Assembly: GCA_007131845.1 (NCBI GenBank)
Contig: SLPT01000204.1
Span: 1 to 6,925 of the forward strand
Length of the DNA: 6,925 bases
Origin: Desulfobacteraceae bacterium
GTDB lineage: Bacteria; Desulfobacterota; Desulfobacteria; Desulfobacterales; Desulfosalsimonadaceae
Direction: 5' to 3'
Shown here: one piece after another, positions 6,205 to 6,925 of the stretch
How positions within the stretch are numbered: position 1 is the first letter of the stretch
Layout of the letters: the number at the start of each line of letters is the position of its first letter
Made by a program: the position numbers and the translations under genes
Notes under the pieces: model-generated
Databases searched by the model: none
The model's input: only the letters and a program-made list of their open reading frames with translations
What the model was told of the DNA's origin: nothing

Positions 6205-6247
6205 TTGCTTGTGGTTTTAAGCGATAGAAGTATATTATACAGTATAC
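6205..6247 (+). promoter_or_regulatory. Candidate promoter with GTATA/TATAC operator-like repeats
   Basis: Upstream of the plus-strand gene, TTGTGG (6209-6214) lies 16 bases before TATATT (6231-6236) or 18 before TATTAT (6233-6238), a plausible weak sigma-70 promoter. The -10 area falls in GTATATTATACAGTATAC (6230-6247). This contains two overlapping inverted repeats, GTATA-T-TATAC and TATAC-A-GTATA, as an operator overlapping a promoter would. A TTGACT at 6195-6200 is an alternative -35, but its partner at 17 bases (TAAGCG) is poor. Assignment is tentative. Confidence 0.4.
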
Positions 6248-6276
6248 GACACGCCTTCCTGATTCCGGGAGTATGT

Positions 6277-6925
6277 ATGCAAGTCCCAGAACAAGCCACA
6301 GACGATGTGATTTACTCCGATCTGGATATCGATCCGGATACCCGTTATTTTTTATATGTCGGAGAACTGAAGTCCGACTGCCTGAATCCGCTTTTGCGGG
6401 ATTTTCTGAGCCGGAGGTTTGAGACCCGCTTCGATTTTATCTCCATTCTGCCGGATGTGGTGGCAACCTATCCCCATAGAAATATCCTGGTCATCAATCC
6501 CCGCAGCCGGAAACGTGCTGCCGAGTGCGGAAAACGGGTCAGTTGCCGCGTTTCCACGGGAGAGTTCTACACCAGGGTATCCGAATCGGAAACCGTTCAC
6601 CGGTTGATCCGTTTCCTGCTGGAACGCCAGGAAACGCTTTTCGTGCATGTTTATGAGTCAAGACCGGAGTTGACGCTTTCCCGGATTCCCGGTGTCGTTC
6701 TGCTGGGGCCGGACGGGGAGGCGGCCCACCGCTGGAACAACAAGCGCTACCAGCTGGAGGCTCTGAAAAATACGGATGTTCCGGTGATCGACTTCCGGAT
6801 CTGCAACGGGTACAACGAACTGGTTCAAACCACGACCAACCTCCGCTCCTGCTGGAAAAACGGCATTTTTGTAAGCCAGCCATACTCGGCGGCAGGGATG
6901 AACAGTTTTATTACCTTAAGTGATC
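6277..6925 (+). CDS. ATP-grasp domain protein, N-terminal part (runs off window)
   Basis: The frame is open from ATG 6277 to the right edge: 216 complete codons and no stop, so the gene is partial. GGGAG (6267-6271) five bases before supports this ATG over the ATG at 6273, which is in another frame. Residues 20-145 alternate strands and helices (YFLYVGE 24-30, NILVINP 69-75, LFVHVYES 121-128, GVVLLGP 139-145), like the pre-ATP-grasp lobe. WNNKRYQLEALKNTDVPVID (153-172) and GIFVSQPYSAAGMNSFI (196-212) match the pattern of the ATP-grasp entry helix and the first nucleotide-binding strand and glycine loop. The usual lysine of 'vvKP' is Q201 here, a variant I recall in biotin-carboxylase-like ATP-grasp proteins. 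It would ligate a carboxylate to an amine or thiol using ATP; the substrate is unknown. It is divergent from the stress-protein gene. Confidence 0.65.
   Translation, partial: MQVPEQATDDVIYSDLDIDPDTRYFLYVGELKSDCLNPLLRDFLSRRFETRFDFISILPDVVATYPHRNILVINPRSRKRAAECGKRVSCRVSTGEFYTRVSESETVHRLIRFLLERQETLFVHVYESRPELTLSRIPGVVLLGPDGEAAHRWNNKRYQLEALKNTDVPVIDFRICNGYNELVQTTTNLRSCWKNGIFVSQPYSAAGMNSFITLSD

Overview
This looks like a stretch of a Gram-negative chromosome with fairly high GC coding DNA. The gene styles fit an anaerobic Desulfobacterota (deltaproteobacterial) lineage: a HisKA_3 kinase with a 'LHDDLCPQ' box, a NarL/FixJ-type regulator, and palindromic intergenic repeats. That assignment is inference from recalled family style. 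No marker gene such as rRNA or a ribosomal protein is present to fix it.

Layout. Positions 1-256 are non-coding and hold a 28-bp-arm inverted repeat (28-114) and a clear intrinsic terminator (190-232). Four genes follow on the minus strand. In transcription order they are a universal stress protein (6008-5487), a membrane-bound sensor histidine kinase with two tandem Cache-like sensor modules, HAMP, two PAS domains and HisKA_3/HATPase (5301-2728), a LuxR-type response regulator (2569-1856), and a UraA-fold (NCS2-like) permease (1636-257) that ends at the terminator. From 6277 to the right edge a divergent plus-strand gene begins. It is the N-terminal part of an ATP-grasp protein and is cut off by the window.

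How the genes may work together. The kinase and regulator are adjacent and surely cognate. The permease and the stress-protein genes each carry, upstream and in the same orientation, the same 51-bp block: 35 of 51 positions match without a gap. Each block contains a 17-bp palindrome of the type GTAGGTGA-n-TCACCTAC followed at fixed distance by TTTGGTC. The simplest reading is that both genes belong to one regulon, plausibly controlled by the regulator encoded between them, so that a periplasmic ligand sensed by the kinase switches on a transporter and a stress protein. The second block lies in the divergent interval and could also affect the ATP-grasp gene.

Non-coding highlights. A 146-bp concentric imperfect palindrome (2592-2737) sits between the kinase and regulator genes and supplies the kinase stop codon. 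A shortened relative (5443-5489) overlaps the end of the stress-protein gene. Together they look like a non-autonomous fold-back (MITE-like) element family. No tRNA, rRNA, CRISPR array or transposase gene was seen.
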